Of a stretch of DNA of 64,000 nt, positions 32,496-42,296 are shown piece after piece. Origin of the DNA: Rhodopirellula halodulae (GTDB lineage Bacteria > Planctomycetota > Planctomycetia > Pirellulales > Pirellulaceae); the NCBI RefSeq assembly GCF_020966775.1, contig NZ_JAJKFV010000030.1, forward strand, positions 1-64,000, in the 5' to 3' direction. The position numbers and the translations under genes were made by a program. The number at the start of each line of letters is the position of its first letter. Position 1 is the stretch's first letter. The notes beneath the pieces were generated by a model, which saw only the letters and a program-made list of their open reading frames with translations, searched no databases and was not told where the DNA came from.

Positions 32496-33782
32496 TCAAG
32501 CAAACTCGACGGCGGATTGTTGCTGTCGCGTCTTTGATTCGGCCTCATCGGTTGACTGGTGTTCCAGCAAGTCGCATTGCTCCAGGATGATCGCCAAGTG
32601 CATGTCATGACGACGGCTGATCTTGAAGACGGTGACCGTCGACGTGTCCGACTCGGCGGCGTCTTCCGCGTGAATGGAATGCGTTAGCCAGCCCCGCACC
32701 AAGCGTGGCGACGAACCGCATCGCAGCATGTGTCCGTCTCGTCCGGACCCCCACGCCAACGGTGACCAGGACACGGCCGGCGTGAGCAGCCATCCGTCGT
32801 CGTGCCGGCGCAAACGCAGACAGCTCTTGGCGGGGAATGGTCCGACTTCGTCCTGTGCAAAGACCAGCAAACCACGCGGGTCGGGCGTTCCGTAGCCCGG
32901 CCAGACTCGAGCCAACACTGGATCGAGCAACATCGTCCGGTAAAACTTGATTCGCCGAGCGACCCAGCGGAAGATCAATGCTGCAACGAACAGGATCATC
33001 AAGTTCAGCACGGTCGCCAAAGTTGGGCTGAATGCATACACCGCCATTAACGCCGCGCACAATGATTTGTTGCAGACCTCGAAGATGGCGTCGACGGTTG
33101 GAAATGGTGTCAGCCACACCAGGAACTCGAAGAAGAATTTGACGCTGTTGATCACCACCATGTTCACCACCATCGCGATCAACAGCAGTGTGTTGGCGGT
33201 GAAGCTGAACACACCCGCGGTCATCACCGGCATGGCGTCTTGGGCGATTTGAGTCTCGGCCGTGCCAACGGATTCCGCCGTCATGGACGCTGTGATTTTG
33301 ATGACCAGCAGGATGACGATGACCGAGTAGGCCTCCAGTTGATCCATCGCTTGGGCGAACGGTTTGCTGACTTTTGACAGTCGTGGGACACTGGTCAAAA
33401 TCGCCAGCGCGGTGAAGACGACAAACATCGGCACGCTGCGAAGCGGCCCGGCAGCACCCAGCAATGCATTGTCGGTGATCCAGTCCGGTCCCCAGAGCGA
33501 CAATCCTGACAAACAAGCCACGCCGAAAAACGGCGACAGTGCCAAGGGAGCCAAGGGCCCTAACCAGTCCGCCAGATTCAGTTGGTCTGCCCAAGCGGTC
33601 GCCGCCGCGATATTCCGCGTGTCAAACTCACCTTCGAGAGCTTTGGGGATGTCTTCGGGTTGAACCGCGGATGGTGGTCGGGATTGCGAAGTGTTTGGTT
33701 CACCGTCGGATTGGCCGATTGCGGGCAGCATGAACGCGAATACCAATGCGATGGACAAGGCGGCTCGTGGAGTTCGGTTCAT
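32496..33782 (-). CDS. Multi-pass membrane protein of unknown function
   Basis: 428 residues. The signal-like N-terminus RAALSIALVFAFMLPAIGQ is followed by an extracytoplasmic stretch (residues about 20-75). Five or six membrane segments lie between about 80 and 280: LAPLALSPFFGVACLSGLSL, PMFVVFTALAILTSV, YSVIVILLVIKITASM, NTLLLIAMVVNMVVIN and LNLMILFVAALIF. The C-terminal roughly 140 residues are soluble (RWVARRIKFYRTMLLDPVLARV onward, with a PH-like strand pattern). No family recognised with confidence. The C-terminal tail (ESKTRQQQSAVEFA) is unremarkable. Confidence 0.72.
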   Translation of the reverse strand: MNRTPRAALSIALVFAFMLPAIGQSDGEPNTSQSRPPSAVQPEDIPKALEGEFDTRNIAAATAWADQLNLADWLGPLAPLALSPFFGVACLSGLSLWGPDWITDNALLGAAGPLRSVPMFVVFTALAILTSVPRLSKVSKPFAQAMDQLEAYSVIVILLVIKITASMTAESVGTAETQIAQDAMPVMTAGVFSFTANTLLLIAMVVNMVVINSVKFFFEFLVWLTPFPTVDAIFEVCNKSLCAALMAVYAFSPTLATVLNLMILFVAALIFRWVARRIKFYRTMLLDPVLARVWPGYGTPDPRGLLVFAQDEVGPFPAKSCLRLRRHDDGWLLTPAVSWSPLAWGSGRDGHMLRCGSSPRLVRGWLTHSIHAEDAAESDTSTVTVFKISRRHDMHLAIILEQCDLLEHQSTDEAESKTRQQQSAVEFA

Positions 33783-33883
33783 GTTTGTCTCGCAGTCTTC
33801 TGGATCAATCGTTTATGCGGGCAGCACGCCTGGGGGCCGATGGCACTTTTCAATGCAACCGTCGGCTGGTAGCGTTCAGCCCC

Positions 33884-34426
33884 ATGAGCAGCAACGCAAT
33901 GACATCTCAGCACCTCTATTTGACCGGCTACCGAGGGTGCGGCAAAAGTACGCTTGCGAAACTTTTAGCGCAGTCGATTGGGATCCCATCGGTGGATCTG
34001 GATGACGTCATCGAATCGACCGCGGGAAAGAGCATCAAACAGATTTTCGCGGAGGAAACCGAAGTCGGGTTTCGCGACCGTGAGGAACTTGCCTTGGTTG
34101 AGGTGTCTCAGCGAACTCCGCATGTGGTTGCACTGGGTGGGGGGTCCATCCTTCGTCCATCGAATCGAGAGAAGATCGCGGCGACGGGCTGGTGCGTTTG
34201 GCTTGATGCGAAGCCGGAAACGTTGGTGCGAAGATTGGCGGGTGATAGCACCACCTCCGATCGTCGACCGGCTTTGACGGATCAATCTGTGTTGGACGAA
34301 GTCAGCCAAGTGATGGCGCAGCGAGAGTCGTTGTATCGCGACGCATCGGATCTGCGGATCGACACGACCGATCGAACGATGCAGTCCATCGCGGACGAAG
34401 TCTTGGCGGCATGGGGACAGCGGTAG
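33884..34426 (+). CDS. aroK: Shikimate kinase
   Basis: 180 residues from ATG 33884, with ATG 33899 five codons later also possible. It phosphorylates shikimate with ATP in aromatic amino-acid synthesis. LYLTGYRGCGKSTLAKLLA is the P-loop, PSVDLDDVIE provides the Asp that contacts shikimate, VGFRDREELALVE the Arg/Glu pair, VVALGGGSI the glycine loop, and RRLAGDSTTSDRRPAL the lid. Length is normal. The start lies about 100 bases from the divergent membrane-protein gene, so the promoters are back to back. Confidence 0.93.
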   Translation: MSSNAMTSQHLYLTGYRGCGKSTLAKLLAQSIGIPSVDLDDVIESTAGKSIKQIFAEETEVGFRDREELALVEVSQRTPHVVALGGGSILRPSNREKIAATGWCVWLDAKPETLVRRLAGDSTTSDRRPALTDQSVLDEVSQVMAQRESLYRDASDLRIDTTDRTMQSIADEVLAAWGQR

Positions 34427-34518
34427 GTTCGCCGGGCCTCGCGTTGGTTCATCCTGGCTCAGGATGCATGCCAGGGAAAAACGCATGCCAGGGAAAATCG
34501 CGAGGAATCGTTGCGTGG

Positions 34519-34612
34519 CACCGGTCGGCTTGCGCCGATCCGCTAAGGGGGTTTGGGCGTTTGTCGCGCAGATGACCTTCATGCGGCACCGATTGGCTTG
34601 CGACGATCCGCT
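34519..34612 (+). repeat. Two direct copies of the dispersed 26-bp palindrome
   Basis: Positions 34519-34544 and 34587-34612 are near-identical 26-mers (three mismatches) spaced 68 bases apart in the gap between aroK and the convergent sulfatase. A third copy is at 27483-27508, inverted. A shorter direct repeat with core CGCATGCCAGGGAAAA precedes them near 34465-34500. Nothing else is seen in this 217-bp gap. Confidence 0.65.
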
Positions 34613-34643
34613 AGGAGAAGTGGGCGATCGAACGCGATTGTGA

Positions 34644-36149
34644 TCAATCTTTTTCGGTCGGCGGAAAACGTTTGCGTTGATCGCTTGGGATGGGTTTGCC
34701 CGTCTTCATGCTCCACCATTCCGGTGCACGATCCGCGTCGTAGCTCGGATTCGCGATTGGCATGCGAGCCGACACGGTTTGCCGCCAATTGTTCAGCTTT
34801 CGTTTCAGATCCGCAGTGCGTCCTTTCTTTTCATCCGCGAGATTCTCCGACTCGCTGATGTCGGACGGCAGGTGATACAGCTCCACGTCACCGGTGCCAT
34901 CCAGGTACTCGATCAGCTTCCATTCCCGTTCGCGGATGGCGCTGGCGGGACGGTCATGGTGGTAGTGTGGGTAGTGCCAATGCAATGCGTCACGCGTCAG
35001 TTTCGACGACGAATTTGTCATCAACGGTACCAGGCTCACTCCATCAATGGATTGGTTCCTCGGAAGTTCGCCCTCCGCCAACTCAACAAAGGTCGGGTAG
35101 AAGTCATGCGTGATGGTCGGCTCTTCGGAAACCGTGCCAGCGTTGATCTTCCCCGGGTGACGCAAAATCAATGGCACGCGAATGCCGCCTTCGTGCAGCG
35201 AACCTTTCTCGCCGCGAAGAGGATTTTGCGAGCTGACCAAATCATCGGCCGATTCGCGGTAGTCGTACCGTTTGTAGAGGCCGCCATTGTCCGATGTGAA
35301 AACGACGAGCGTGTCCTCGGCCAGCTTCAACTCATCCAAGGTTGCCATCAATCGTCCCACCATGTCGTCCGTGTGTTCGATCATGGCGGCATAGACCGGA
35401 TGCGGTAGGTCTTTGCCGGTCGCCATTGCCTTGTCGCGATACTTCTCGACTTTCTCGTGCATGGCTCCCAAAGGTATGTGCACGGCAAACGGCGATAGCA
35501 TCAAAAAGAATGGCTCATCCTGATGGTCTCGCATGAAATCCACGCACAGGTCCGCTTCAAAGTCCGTGCGGTACTGCCCCGTTTTGGGCTGCCGCGGCAC
35601 TTGTCCCTGAACGCGATAACGACCCGGCAGATGAGGCCCGCCGATCACGGCACTGAAGTCATAGCCTTGCCGGTTAGGTTGAAACTCAGGTCCGTTGCCA
35701 AGGTGCCACTTGCCCACGTAGCCGGTCGCGTACCCAGATGCTTTCAAGGACTCAGCAATGGTAACGGTGTCCAATGGCAAAGCCATGGTTGTCTGTGGCG
35801 TGATGACTCGTTCAAACGGTCGCCAATGTCCCGGGATATGCGCCGTGATTCCAATGCGTGCTTGGTTCTGTCCCGATTGCAACGCACATCGAGTGGGCGA
35901 GCACACGGCACCCGACGCGTAGAAGTTGGTGATCCGTAGGCCTTCCGCCGCGAGCTGATCAATGTGCGGTGTTTCAACAAAGTCGTTGCCGTAGCAACCG
36001 ACGTCTTTCCAACCCAAGTCATCGACGAAGATGAGCAAGATATTGGGTTGTCTCGCCTCGACGCGAGGCTGGACCAATGCGGCCAGCGTGCAGGCAACTG
36101 CGATCGAGATTGCGAAACGGTGGGCGGTGATACTGGTGGGGCGGATCAT
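34644..36149 (-). CDS. Exported sulfatase (formylglycine type I)
   Basis: 501 residues with a signal peptide (RFAISIAVACTLAALVQPRVEA). Catalytic features: LIFVDDLGWKDVG with the metal Asp pair, the modification site CSPTRCALQSG (Cys83, converted to formylglycine by FGE), GYVGKWHLGN, HIPLGAMH and FTSDNGGLYKR with metal Asp/Asn. It hydrolyses a sulfate ester, probably from a marine polysaccharide. The substrate cannot be read out. Codon use is like the neighbours. It fits the very large sulfatase complement known for Rhodopirellula-type planctomycetes. Confidence 0.94.
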   Translation of the reverse strand: MIRPTSITAHRFAISIAVACTLAALVQPRVEARQPNILLIFVDDLGWKDVGCYGNDFVETPHIDQLAAEGLRITNFYASGAVCSPTRCALQSGQNQARIGITAHIPGHWRPFERVITPQTTMALPLDTVTIAESLKASGYATGYVGKWHLGNGPEFQPNRQGYDFSAVIGGPHLPGRYRVQGQVPRQPKTGQYRTDFEADLCVDFMRDHQDEPFFLMLSPFAVHIPLGAMHEKVEKYRDKAMATGKDLPHPVYAAMIEHTDDMVGRLMATLDELKLAEDTLVVFTSDNGGLYKRYDYRESADDLVSSQNPLRGEKGSLHEGGIRVPLILRHPGKINAGTVSEEPTITHDFYPTFVELAEGELPRNQSIDGVSLVPLMTNSSSKLTRDALHWHYPHYHHDRPASAIREREWKLIEYLDGTGDVELYHLPSDISESENLADEKKGRTADLKRKLNNWRQTVSARMPIANPSYDADRAPEWWSMKTGKPIPSDQRKRFPPTEKD

Positions 36150-36280
36150 GGGGTGGGCTCCGTGTGGGTGGGGTCTGGATCATAATCCATCGATTTGTGT
36201 CGGTGTGAACGAAAGGGCGATCTTCACCAACGCAGTTGTTTACGCGGACACCAGGACTGACATTAAACTGGCACGCCAAT

Positions 36281-36312
36281 AAAAAACGCTCACTCGGAAA
36301 TCCAAGTGAGCG
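36281..36312 (-). terminator. Rho-independent terminator of yajC-secDF
   Basis: An 8-bp stem (CGCTCACT at 36287-36294 with AGTGAGCG at 36305-36312, loop of 10) is preceded by AAAAAA on the plus strand, so on the minus strand it is a hairpin plus T tract. It lies 61 bases after the secDF stop and before the promoter region of the sulfatase. Confidence 0.85.
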
Positions 36313-36372
36313 TGCGTTCATCAGTGGTTGATGATTCGGAGGTTGATTGCCGGTGTCGGCCGGCGATCCGTA

Positions 36373-39300
36373 TCAGGCGTTCGCTGCGTTCTTCTCAGCT
36401 CGTTCAACCAGCCACAACAACACGGGGCTGGCAACGAACACGCTGCTGTAGGTACCGACGATCACGCCGATCACCAGAGCAAAGGCGAACGCGTGGATGC
36501 CTTCGCCACCGAAGGCGTAAAGCAGCACCACCACGATCAATGTCGTCAACGATGTCAGCAACGTGCGGCTCAACGTTTGGTTTATGCTGGTGTTGATCAT
36601 TTCGCCGGTCAAACGAGGGGCTTTGCCCTTGGTTTCGCGAATTCGGTCGAACACCACAATCGTGTCGTTCAATGAGTAACCAATGATCGTCAGCAAGGCC
36701 GCGACAACGGTCAGCGAAATCTTGAACGGATCGATCAGCAAGAACCCAAGTGCATCGGCCACCCAGTAGCTGATTGCGATGGCTCCCAGCGTGATTGCCA
36801 CGTCGTGAAGCAAAGCGACCACAGCGGCGAAGCCGTAGATCACACGTTGGAATCGGAACCAGATGTAACCGATGATGCAAAGTAGCGATGCGAAGAGAGC
36901 CCCGAAAGCTCGGCTGATCATATCGCCGGCAACGCGGGCTCCCACGGCACTGCTGCTGATCCAAACCGGATCGCTATCGAGTTGCTTTTCCATTTCGGCC
37001 ATGACTTTGATGGCGTTGTCGCCAGCAAGCGGCAGTTGAACTCGCCATTGTGGGAAGGCCAAAGTGGAACCGGGTGACCAAGCGTCGACGTCTTCACCGA
37101 TTGGTTTCACGACGATTCCGTCTTCGTTGATTGCAACGCCTGCGGCTTCCGCGGCCGCCATGATTGAATCAATCAAGCCTTCTTCGTTTTTGACCGCATC
37201 TCCGTCACCACCTTTGATTCCCAAAGAGATGTCCGAGGTGCTCATCGCAAAGGCGGGAAGTTGAACCGCACGTGTTTCGGGCGTTTCGTCTGCGGAAGCT
37301 TCTTCCGGTGCTTCGTCGCTCTCGGCTTCTTCTTCGCCATCGGCCTGGGCGGCGACCAACAGCATGCCGCTGTCGAGGCGTTGGAGTTGGCTGGTCGACG
37401 TTGCCGACGGAGCAGGATCCGATGAGCTGGTGGCTTCCGCCGCGGGAGCATCCTCTTCCGAAGTTGCGCCGTCCAGGTTCGCTGGAGTGATGTCGACACT
37501 GTAGGTCACCAGGCCAACCGAATCGGCGGCTGCGAACCCGTCTTGGATGACTTGCTTCAGTTCATCCACGCGATCGACGGAGGAGTCGACTTTGAAGACG
37601 GTGCCTTCTTCCGTGCCTTCCATCGAAACGCCGTTGACGGTGAACTGAACCGTCTCTTGACCGGACGACGCCAAAGCATCGCCAACGATACGGCGAACTT
37701 CATCCGGTTCGGTCGGTTGGTCGACTCGGAACTGGACCGAAGAACCGCCGGCGAAGTCGATGTCCAGGATGCCTTGTCCGCGAGCGAACAACGCGGCCAA
37801 ACCACCGACAACCAGGAATGCGGAGATGGTGAGTGTCAGCTTGCCTTTGCTGATGAAGTTGAACTGACCGCCACCGGCGAATGCCGAACGAATGCTGTTC
37901 ACGCCGTCCGACATGCCCAGCGAGAGGAAGCCACGGCGTTCGGCCAAGTCAAAGATCGTTCGCGAAACGTAGATCGCGGTGAACATCGAGTACAGGATCC
38001 CCAAGATCAACGTGACCGCGAAACCGCGAATTTGGTCGGTACCGATCGCGTACAAAACGATGGCTGTGATCAGCGTGGTCAGGTTGGCATCGATGATCGT
38101 TGTGGTTGCTCGGGCGAAACCGTTGCGAATCGCCATGCGAGCCTTGGCCCCTTTGGTGATTTCCTCGCGGATGCGTTCGAAGATCAGCACATTCGCGTCC
38201 ACCGACATACCGACGGTCAGAACCAAACCGGCCAAACCGGGCAGTGTCATCGGTTGGTTGATGAACACCATGGTCGCAAGAATCATCGCCATGTTCATGA
38301 TCAACGCGATGCAAGCGACGACGCCAGCAAAGCGGTAATAGAACAGGATGAAAACCAGCACCAAGCCGAGCGAAACAGCGATCGAGTACAGACCCTTGGT
38401 TCGCGTGTCCGCCCCCAGGGTTGCACCGACTTCGTTTTCCGCGATGGGTTGTTTGGTCACGGTGGCGGGCAATTGACCCGCTTTCAAAATTTGAACCAGC
38501 GAGTCGACTTGTTCACGAGTGAAGTTGCCCGTGATGCGACCGTTCTTGTTCATCGGCTCCAAGATCGAAGGAGCCGACAATAGTTCGTCATCCAAAAGAA
38601 TGCCCAACTGACGAGTTCGCGAACCGTCGGGCTTGTTGTTCGTCGTCAACGCTCGGAAACGTCCCGAACCCATGTCGGTCAGGGTGAACGCAACCGCGGG
38701 AGCACCCTGCTCGTCGAACGTGCTGGCCGCGTAAGCTAAGTCTTCGCCGAGGATGTCCAGCTTTGGATTGACCACCATCAGCACTTCGATGTGGTCAAAC
38801 GGTTGAGTTTCCAACCACTTTGCGATGGCAACCGTTTCGTCACCGCCACGGGCTTCCGGTGGAATGTTCAGGATTTGGCCGGTGCGAGGATTGCGTGCCA
38901 GCGAACCGGTGACGGGGACCAACAAAGGACGCACGCCGTCGGTCTCGGTCGCTTCAAATCCGATGCTCGCCCAGATGCCGTACAACGAATCTTCGGCCGT
39001 CCCGACAGTGTCTTTGGTTGCCACGCCAGGCTGATTCGATTCCGATTGCTCGATCGCTTTGTTGATCAACGATTGGTGATCGAATTGGTTGGCGAGAATT
39101 GCGAAACGCAATTGACCGGCTTCTTCGACCAAGCCTTTGATGCGATTGACCTGATCGGGGTCTTTCTCAGGGATGATGATTTCGATTTGTTGTTCGCCGT
39201 AGGGACGAATCACGATTTCTTGCGTGCCGGCGGGGTTGATCCGACGGGTCAATGGAGCAACCAAATCTTCGCTGGTGATTCGGGTGCCACCGTTTTCGTC

Positions 39301-39642
39301 GATCAGTTCCAGCTTTTCCGGATCCAGCTCATAGACCAAAATCGTCCCGCCGGACAAATCGATACCGAGGCTGGGCAGCTTCTGAGCCAACGTCACCGCA
39401 CTGGCGACAATTGCCAGCAAGATGAAGCCGAAGCGAGTGCCGTAAGTTGGCATCTTCAGAGATTTGGCCAAGAAGTTTCCGACAAGAAACGGCAAAATCA
39501 ATACGGCCGCGGCGCTCAACAGCGTCACGATTTGACCGCTGCTGATGCCTTGGGAGACTTCGTTGGCGACGGCGGCGTCCGTTTGTGCTAGCCACTGTGC
39601 CGAAATCGCTTGGCAAAAATCCGGGAGAGTCGAAAGATCCAT
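36373..39642 (-). CDS. secDF: Fused protein-export membrane proteins SecD and SecF
   Basis: 1089 residues from ATG 39642. SecD part: an extra N-terminal membrane segment, then SLGIDLSGGTILVYELD, the P1 domain with AFTLTDMGSGRFRALTTNN, and the membrane bundle with VGMSVDANVLIFERIREEI. SecF part: ILDIDFAGGSSVQFRVD, then the membrane segments ending ALVIGVIVGTYSSVFVASPVLLWLVE. It uses the proton gradient to help SecYEG release exported proteins. The SecF periplasmic domain carries an insertion of roughly 120 residues, Ala/Glu/Ser-rich (EEDAPAAEATSSSDPAPSAT, then DGEEEAESDEAPEEA), absent from standard SecF. yajC lies just upstream on the same strand. Confidence 0.95.
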   Translation of the reverse strand: MDLSTLPDFCQAISAQWLAQTDAAVANEVSQGISSGQIVTLLSAAAVLILPFLVGNFLAKSLKMPTYGTRFGFILLAIVASAVTLAQKLPSLGIDLSGGTILVYELDPEKLELIDENGGTRITSEDLVAPLTRRINPAGTQEIVIRPYGEQQIEIIIPEKDPDQVNRIKGLVEEAGQLRFAILANQFDHQSLINKAIEQSESNQPGVATKDTVGTAEDSLYGIWASIGFEATETDGVRPLLVPVTGSLARNPRTGQILNIPPEARGGDETVAIAKWLETQPFDHIEVLMVVNPKLDILGEDLAYAASTFDEQGAPAVAFTLTDMGSGRFRALTTNNKPDGSRTRQLGILLDDELLSAPSILEPMNKNGRITGNFTREQVDSLVQILKAGQLPATVTKQPIAENEVGATLGADTRTKGLYSIAVSLGLVLVFILFYYRFAGVVACIALIMNMAMILATMVFINQPMTLPGLAGLVLTVGMSVDANVLIFERIREEITKGAKARMAIRNGFARATTTIIDANLTTLITAIVLYAIGTDQIRGFAVTLILGILYSMFTAIYVSRTIFDLAERRGFLSLGMSDGVNSIRSAFAGGGQFNFISKGKLTLTISAFLVVGGLAALFARGQGILDIDFAGGSSVQFRVDQPTEPDEVRRIVGDALASSGQETVQFTVNGVSMEGTEEGTVFKVDSSVDRVDELKQVIQDGFAAADSVGLVTYSVDITPANLDGATSEEDAPAAEATSSSDPAPSATSTSQLQRLDSGMLLVAAQADGEEEAESDEAPEEASADETPETRAVQLPAFAMSTSDISLGIKGGDGDAVKNEEGLIDSIMAAAEAAGVAINEDGIVVKPIGEDVDAWSPGSTLAFPQWRVQLPLAGDNAIKVMAEMEKQLDSDPVWISSSAVGARVAGDMISRAFGALFASLLCIIGYIWFRFQRVIYGFAAVVALLHDVAITLGAIAISYWVADALGFLLIDPFKISLTVVAALLTIIGYSLNDTIVVFDRIRETKGKAPRLTGEMINTSINQTLSRTLLTSLTTLIVVVLLYAFGGEGIHAFAFALVIGVIVGTYSSVFVASPVLLWLVERAEKNAANA

Positions 39643-39719
39643 CGTGGTTTCTAAGTACGGGTGCGTTGTGTCCGCTGCGACCAAAACCAGTCGCTGTGGG
39701 AGGATGGTTTGGAAACAGG

Positions 39720-40139
39720 TCAGGCCGACGAATCGTTGTCGGGTTTGTTCTTCGGTTCGCCGACGATTTTGACGATGGCTGACCGATTGACTTTGATTCG
39801 TGTCGAACCGTTTTCATCGATCTTCAATGTCACGGTGTCACTGTCCGGCGACGCGTTCACGATCGTTCCGTGAATTCCACCGACCGTGACCACCCGGTCG
39901 TTCTTGCCCAGCGACGCCATCATTTTGGCTTCTTCCGCTCGGCGTCGACGTTCGGGACCGAAGTAGGTGACGTAGAAAATCGCCACGACACCAATCGGCA
40001 AAAGCAACGGGTTTTCCAGGAATCGCCGCAGAAAAGAGTCAGCCTCCGGCGGAGCAGCGTCTTGTGCCAGCAATTGAAGTGCGAGCAAGTTTGCCTGCCG
40101 CGATAGATCGTTGAAGAACAGATCGAAAGAAGGCAACAA
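39720..40139 (-). CDS. yajC: Preprotein translocase subunit YajC
   Basis: 139 residues. One membrane segment (NPLLLPIGVVAIFYVTYFG) is followed by the positively charged PERRRRAEEAKMMASLGKNDRVVTVGGIHGTI that defines YajC, then a small SH3-like strand region. An N-terminal leader of about 45 residues (ATG 40139) is longer than usual. The partner SecDF follows 77 bases downstream, the usual order yajC-secD-secF. Confidence 0.92.
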   Translation of the reverse strand: MLPSFDLFFNDLSRQANLLALQLLAQDAAPPEADSFLRRFLENPLLLPIGVVAIFYVTYFGPERRRRAEEAKMMASLGKNDRVVTVGGIHGTIVNASPDSDTVTLKIDENGSTRIKVNRSAIVKIVGEPKNKPDNDSSA

Positions 40140-40225
40140 GGCAGGGGTTCCGGGGATGATGACATTCGCACGAAGCAGCCCCAGGCGTCCTGGCTGGTGG
40201 TTGTCTGCGTCGTTCGCAATGCGGC

Positions 40226-41632
40226 ATGATATGGAAGCAAAAAAATCGCCACAAGCCCAGCCCTATCTTGCCTCGCCACCCCGATTTGCGTAGCACCGAG
40301 AATCCTTTGACCGTCCCCGCCAACGAACGATTCGAGGATGCTCCCGATGGCTGGCCGGCTTGGCCGCCGCGAATCCCTGAACTGACCCACGCGATCTCGG
40401 ATTCCGTCGCGCGGATTCTGCAGGACGGACAGTGGGGCACCTACCCTGAAACGACCGCCAAAACGTTGGCCGAGGCGGCACGGAATCAACCGGGGGTGCA
40501 TGAAACGGGCGTCCACCAGCAATGCACAGCCAAAATGATGGAGGCGGCTTGCGAGATGGTTGGGACGGATCGTCGTGGCGGAACTTCAAACGTCGCCGAA
40601 GCCACCAACGCACGCAGACGGGCTCGATTGTGCTCTTCGGGAACGTCGGCGATTGAATTGGCACTTCGTGCATTGGGAGTGGGATCCCACAAGCCTTCCC
40701 GACAGGCAACTGATGTCATCCTGTCGGCTTACGACTACCCGGGAAACTTTCGGACGATCGAATTGCTGGGCGGCCGTCCGGTGCTGTGTGACACTGAATC
40801 GGTCTCGATCAGCCGTCAAAGTTGCTCGGTCACGGGTGTGACCCCAAGCCTTTCGTCGATCGAGTCAATTCAGTCGCCCCCCGGCAGCGTGTTGCTGGTT
40901 TCGCATCTGCATGGACAACTGGCTGATTCGACGGCGTTGGCTAATTTGTGCTCTGATCGGGACTGGATGCTGATCGAAGATGCTTGCCAAGCGTTCGGTG
41001 CCGGAACCATTGAAACCGACGCCGCGGGAAAGGACGTCTTTCATCCCGTCGGTGAGCGAGCGGATTGGACGACCTACAGCTTCGGCGGTAGCAAGCCTGT
41101 GACCTGCGGCAACGGAGGAGCGTTGGTGACGCAGTCGGAGAAGCGATTCCATCAACTGCGAGGAATCGTGGATCGACCAAGCGACACCTTTCCCATGTCT
41201 CCGCTTCAATGTGCCGCGTTGTTGCCTCAGTTGCCCCTGGTTTCTCGCTGGAACGCGATTCGATGCGAAAACGCGTTGAAGCTCAGTCAATTGGATTGGG
41301 AATCGGTGGGATGCATGGCGATTTGGGATGACAATCCTGCAGTAATTCGGGCACCCTACAAATTTCCGGTGTTGGCTCGGGACGCGGAAACGCGTTCTCG
41401 GGTCTTGGCAGCATTCAAGCAGATCCAACTTCCCTGCGGCGAAGGCTTTCGGTCGATGCATCGGACGAGCGACCGGCGCAGTTCCAAACCGGTGCCGTTG
41501 GATAACGCGGCAATCCTGAGCGACCGATTGTTGGTCGTGGATCACCGAGCTTTGTTGGCTGACGATGTCGCCGACCGCGTCAAAGCTTGCTTGCGGACGA
41601 TCGCAGGTGGCTCGCGGATTCGTTCGGACTGA
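40226..41632 (+). CDS. DegT/DnrJ/EryC1/StrS-type PLP aminotransferase
   Basis: 468 residues (start uncertain within the first 30 codons). It has the fold-type I signatures of sugar aminotransferases: LCSSGTSAIELALRALGVG, ILSAYDYPGNFRTIELLGGRPVLCD, VLLVSHLHGQLAD, MLIEDACQAFGA with the Asp contacting PLP, and SFGGSKPVTCGNGGALVT with the Schiff-base Lys. Such enzymes add an amino group to keto-sugars for envelope glycans or secondary metabolites. No sugar biosynthesis cluster surrounds it, so the substrate is unknown. An insertion of about 20 residues between the first two motifs is Arg-rich. Confidence 0.85.
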   Translation: MIWKQKNRHKPSPILPRHPDLRSTENPLTVPANERFEDAPDGWPAWPPRIPELTHAISDSVARILQDGQWGTYPETTAKTLAEAARNQPGVHETGVHQQCTAKMMEAACEMVGTDRRGGTSNVAEATNARRRARLCSSGTSAIELALRALGVGSHKPSRQATDVILSAYDYPGNFRTIELLGGRPVLCDTESVSISRQSCSVTGVTPSLSSIESIQSPPGSVLLVSHLHGQLADSTALANLCSDRDWMLIEDACQAFGAGTIETDAAGKDVFHPVGERADWTTYSFGGSKPVTCGNGGALVTQSEKRFHQLRGIVDRPSDTFPMSPLQCAALLPQLPLVSRWNAIRCENALKLSQLDWESVGCMAIWDDNPAVIRAPYKFPVLARDAETRSRVLAAFKQIQLPCGEGFRSMHRTSDRRSSKPVPLDNAAILSDRLLVVDHRALLADDVADRVKACLRTIAGGSRIRSD

Positions 41633-41819
41633 ACTATCTTCTCGCCACGTTTCGCGTTCGCGATTGATGGTGGGGGCCAACGCTGACAAAGTTTGCCCTC
41701 GGCCGAGTTGCTGTCCGCCAGGTGACTATCCACCAAGTAACTGTCCGCCAGGTTGCCCTTGAATCATTTCCGGCCCGGATCGTCATTCGTTTCACACCTC
41801 TCAACCATTGGGTTTCGCC

Positions 41820-42098
41820 ATGCCAGTCAATGAATACTTCGACGGAAACGTCACCTCAATCGCGTTTGAAAATCACGAGGGCCGAGCGACGTCGGGCGTG
41901 ATGCAAACCGGTGAATACGAATTTGGCACCACTGAAAACGAGCTGATGAAGATCGTCTCGGGCAAGTTGGAAGCGAAACTTCCCGGCGAACCTGGGTTCC
42001 GTGCCTATCCGGCGGGCACCGAGTTCCGAATCGAAGCGAACCAAAAATTCCAGGTCCGCGTGTTGGAACCGACCGCGTATCTGTGCTTTTACAGCTGA
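41820..42098 (+). CDS. ppnP: Pyrimidine/purine nucleoside phosphorylase PpnP
   Basis: 92 residues from ATG 41820. VNEYFDGNVTSIAFENHEGRATSGVMQTGEYEFGT and the later TELMKIVSGKLEAKLPGE match the PpnP (YaiE, DUF1255) cupin-like family nearly along its length, as does GTEFRIEANQKFQVRVLEPTAYLCFY. The family phosphorolyses several nucleosides. Cytoplasmic, monocistronic by appearance. Confidence 0.92.
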   Translation: MPVNEYFDGNVTSIAFENHEGRATSGVMQTGEYEFGTTENELMKIVSGKLEAKLPGEPGFRAYPAGTEFRIEANQKFQVRVLEPTAYLCFYS

Positions 42099-42296
42099 TC
42101 GGCGACGCCGGAATGGGGATGGAGAACGCGTTAGTTGAATCCTGACCTGCCGAGGGCTTTGGGTTACAATCAGCACCGCTGCGACCCCGACAAGGTGTCT
42201 TACCCGTGCCGTCGACGAATTTGTTCCACCTAGGTTCATCGTTGATAGGCGAGGTCGGACGCCCCTCCCGCCTTCCAACGCAATTCTGGCGTTCCA

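Noticed and set aside
37543-38583. 346-codon plus-strand frame opposite secDF
   Set aside because: Composition is Asp/Gln/Arg/His-rich antisense of conserved SecD sequence. No start signals or family features.
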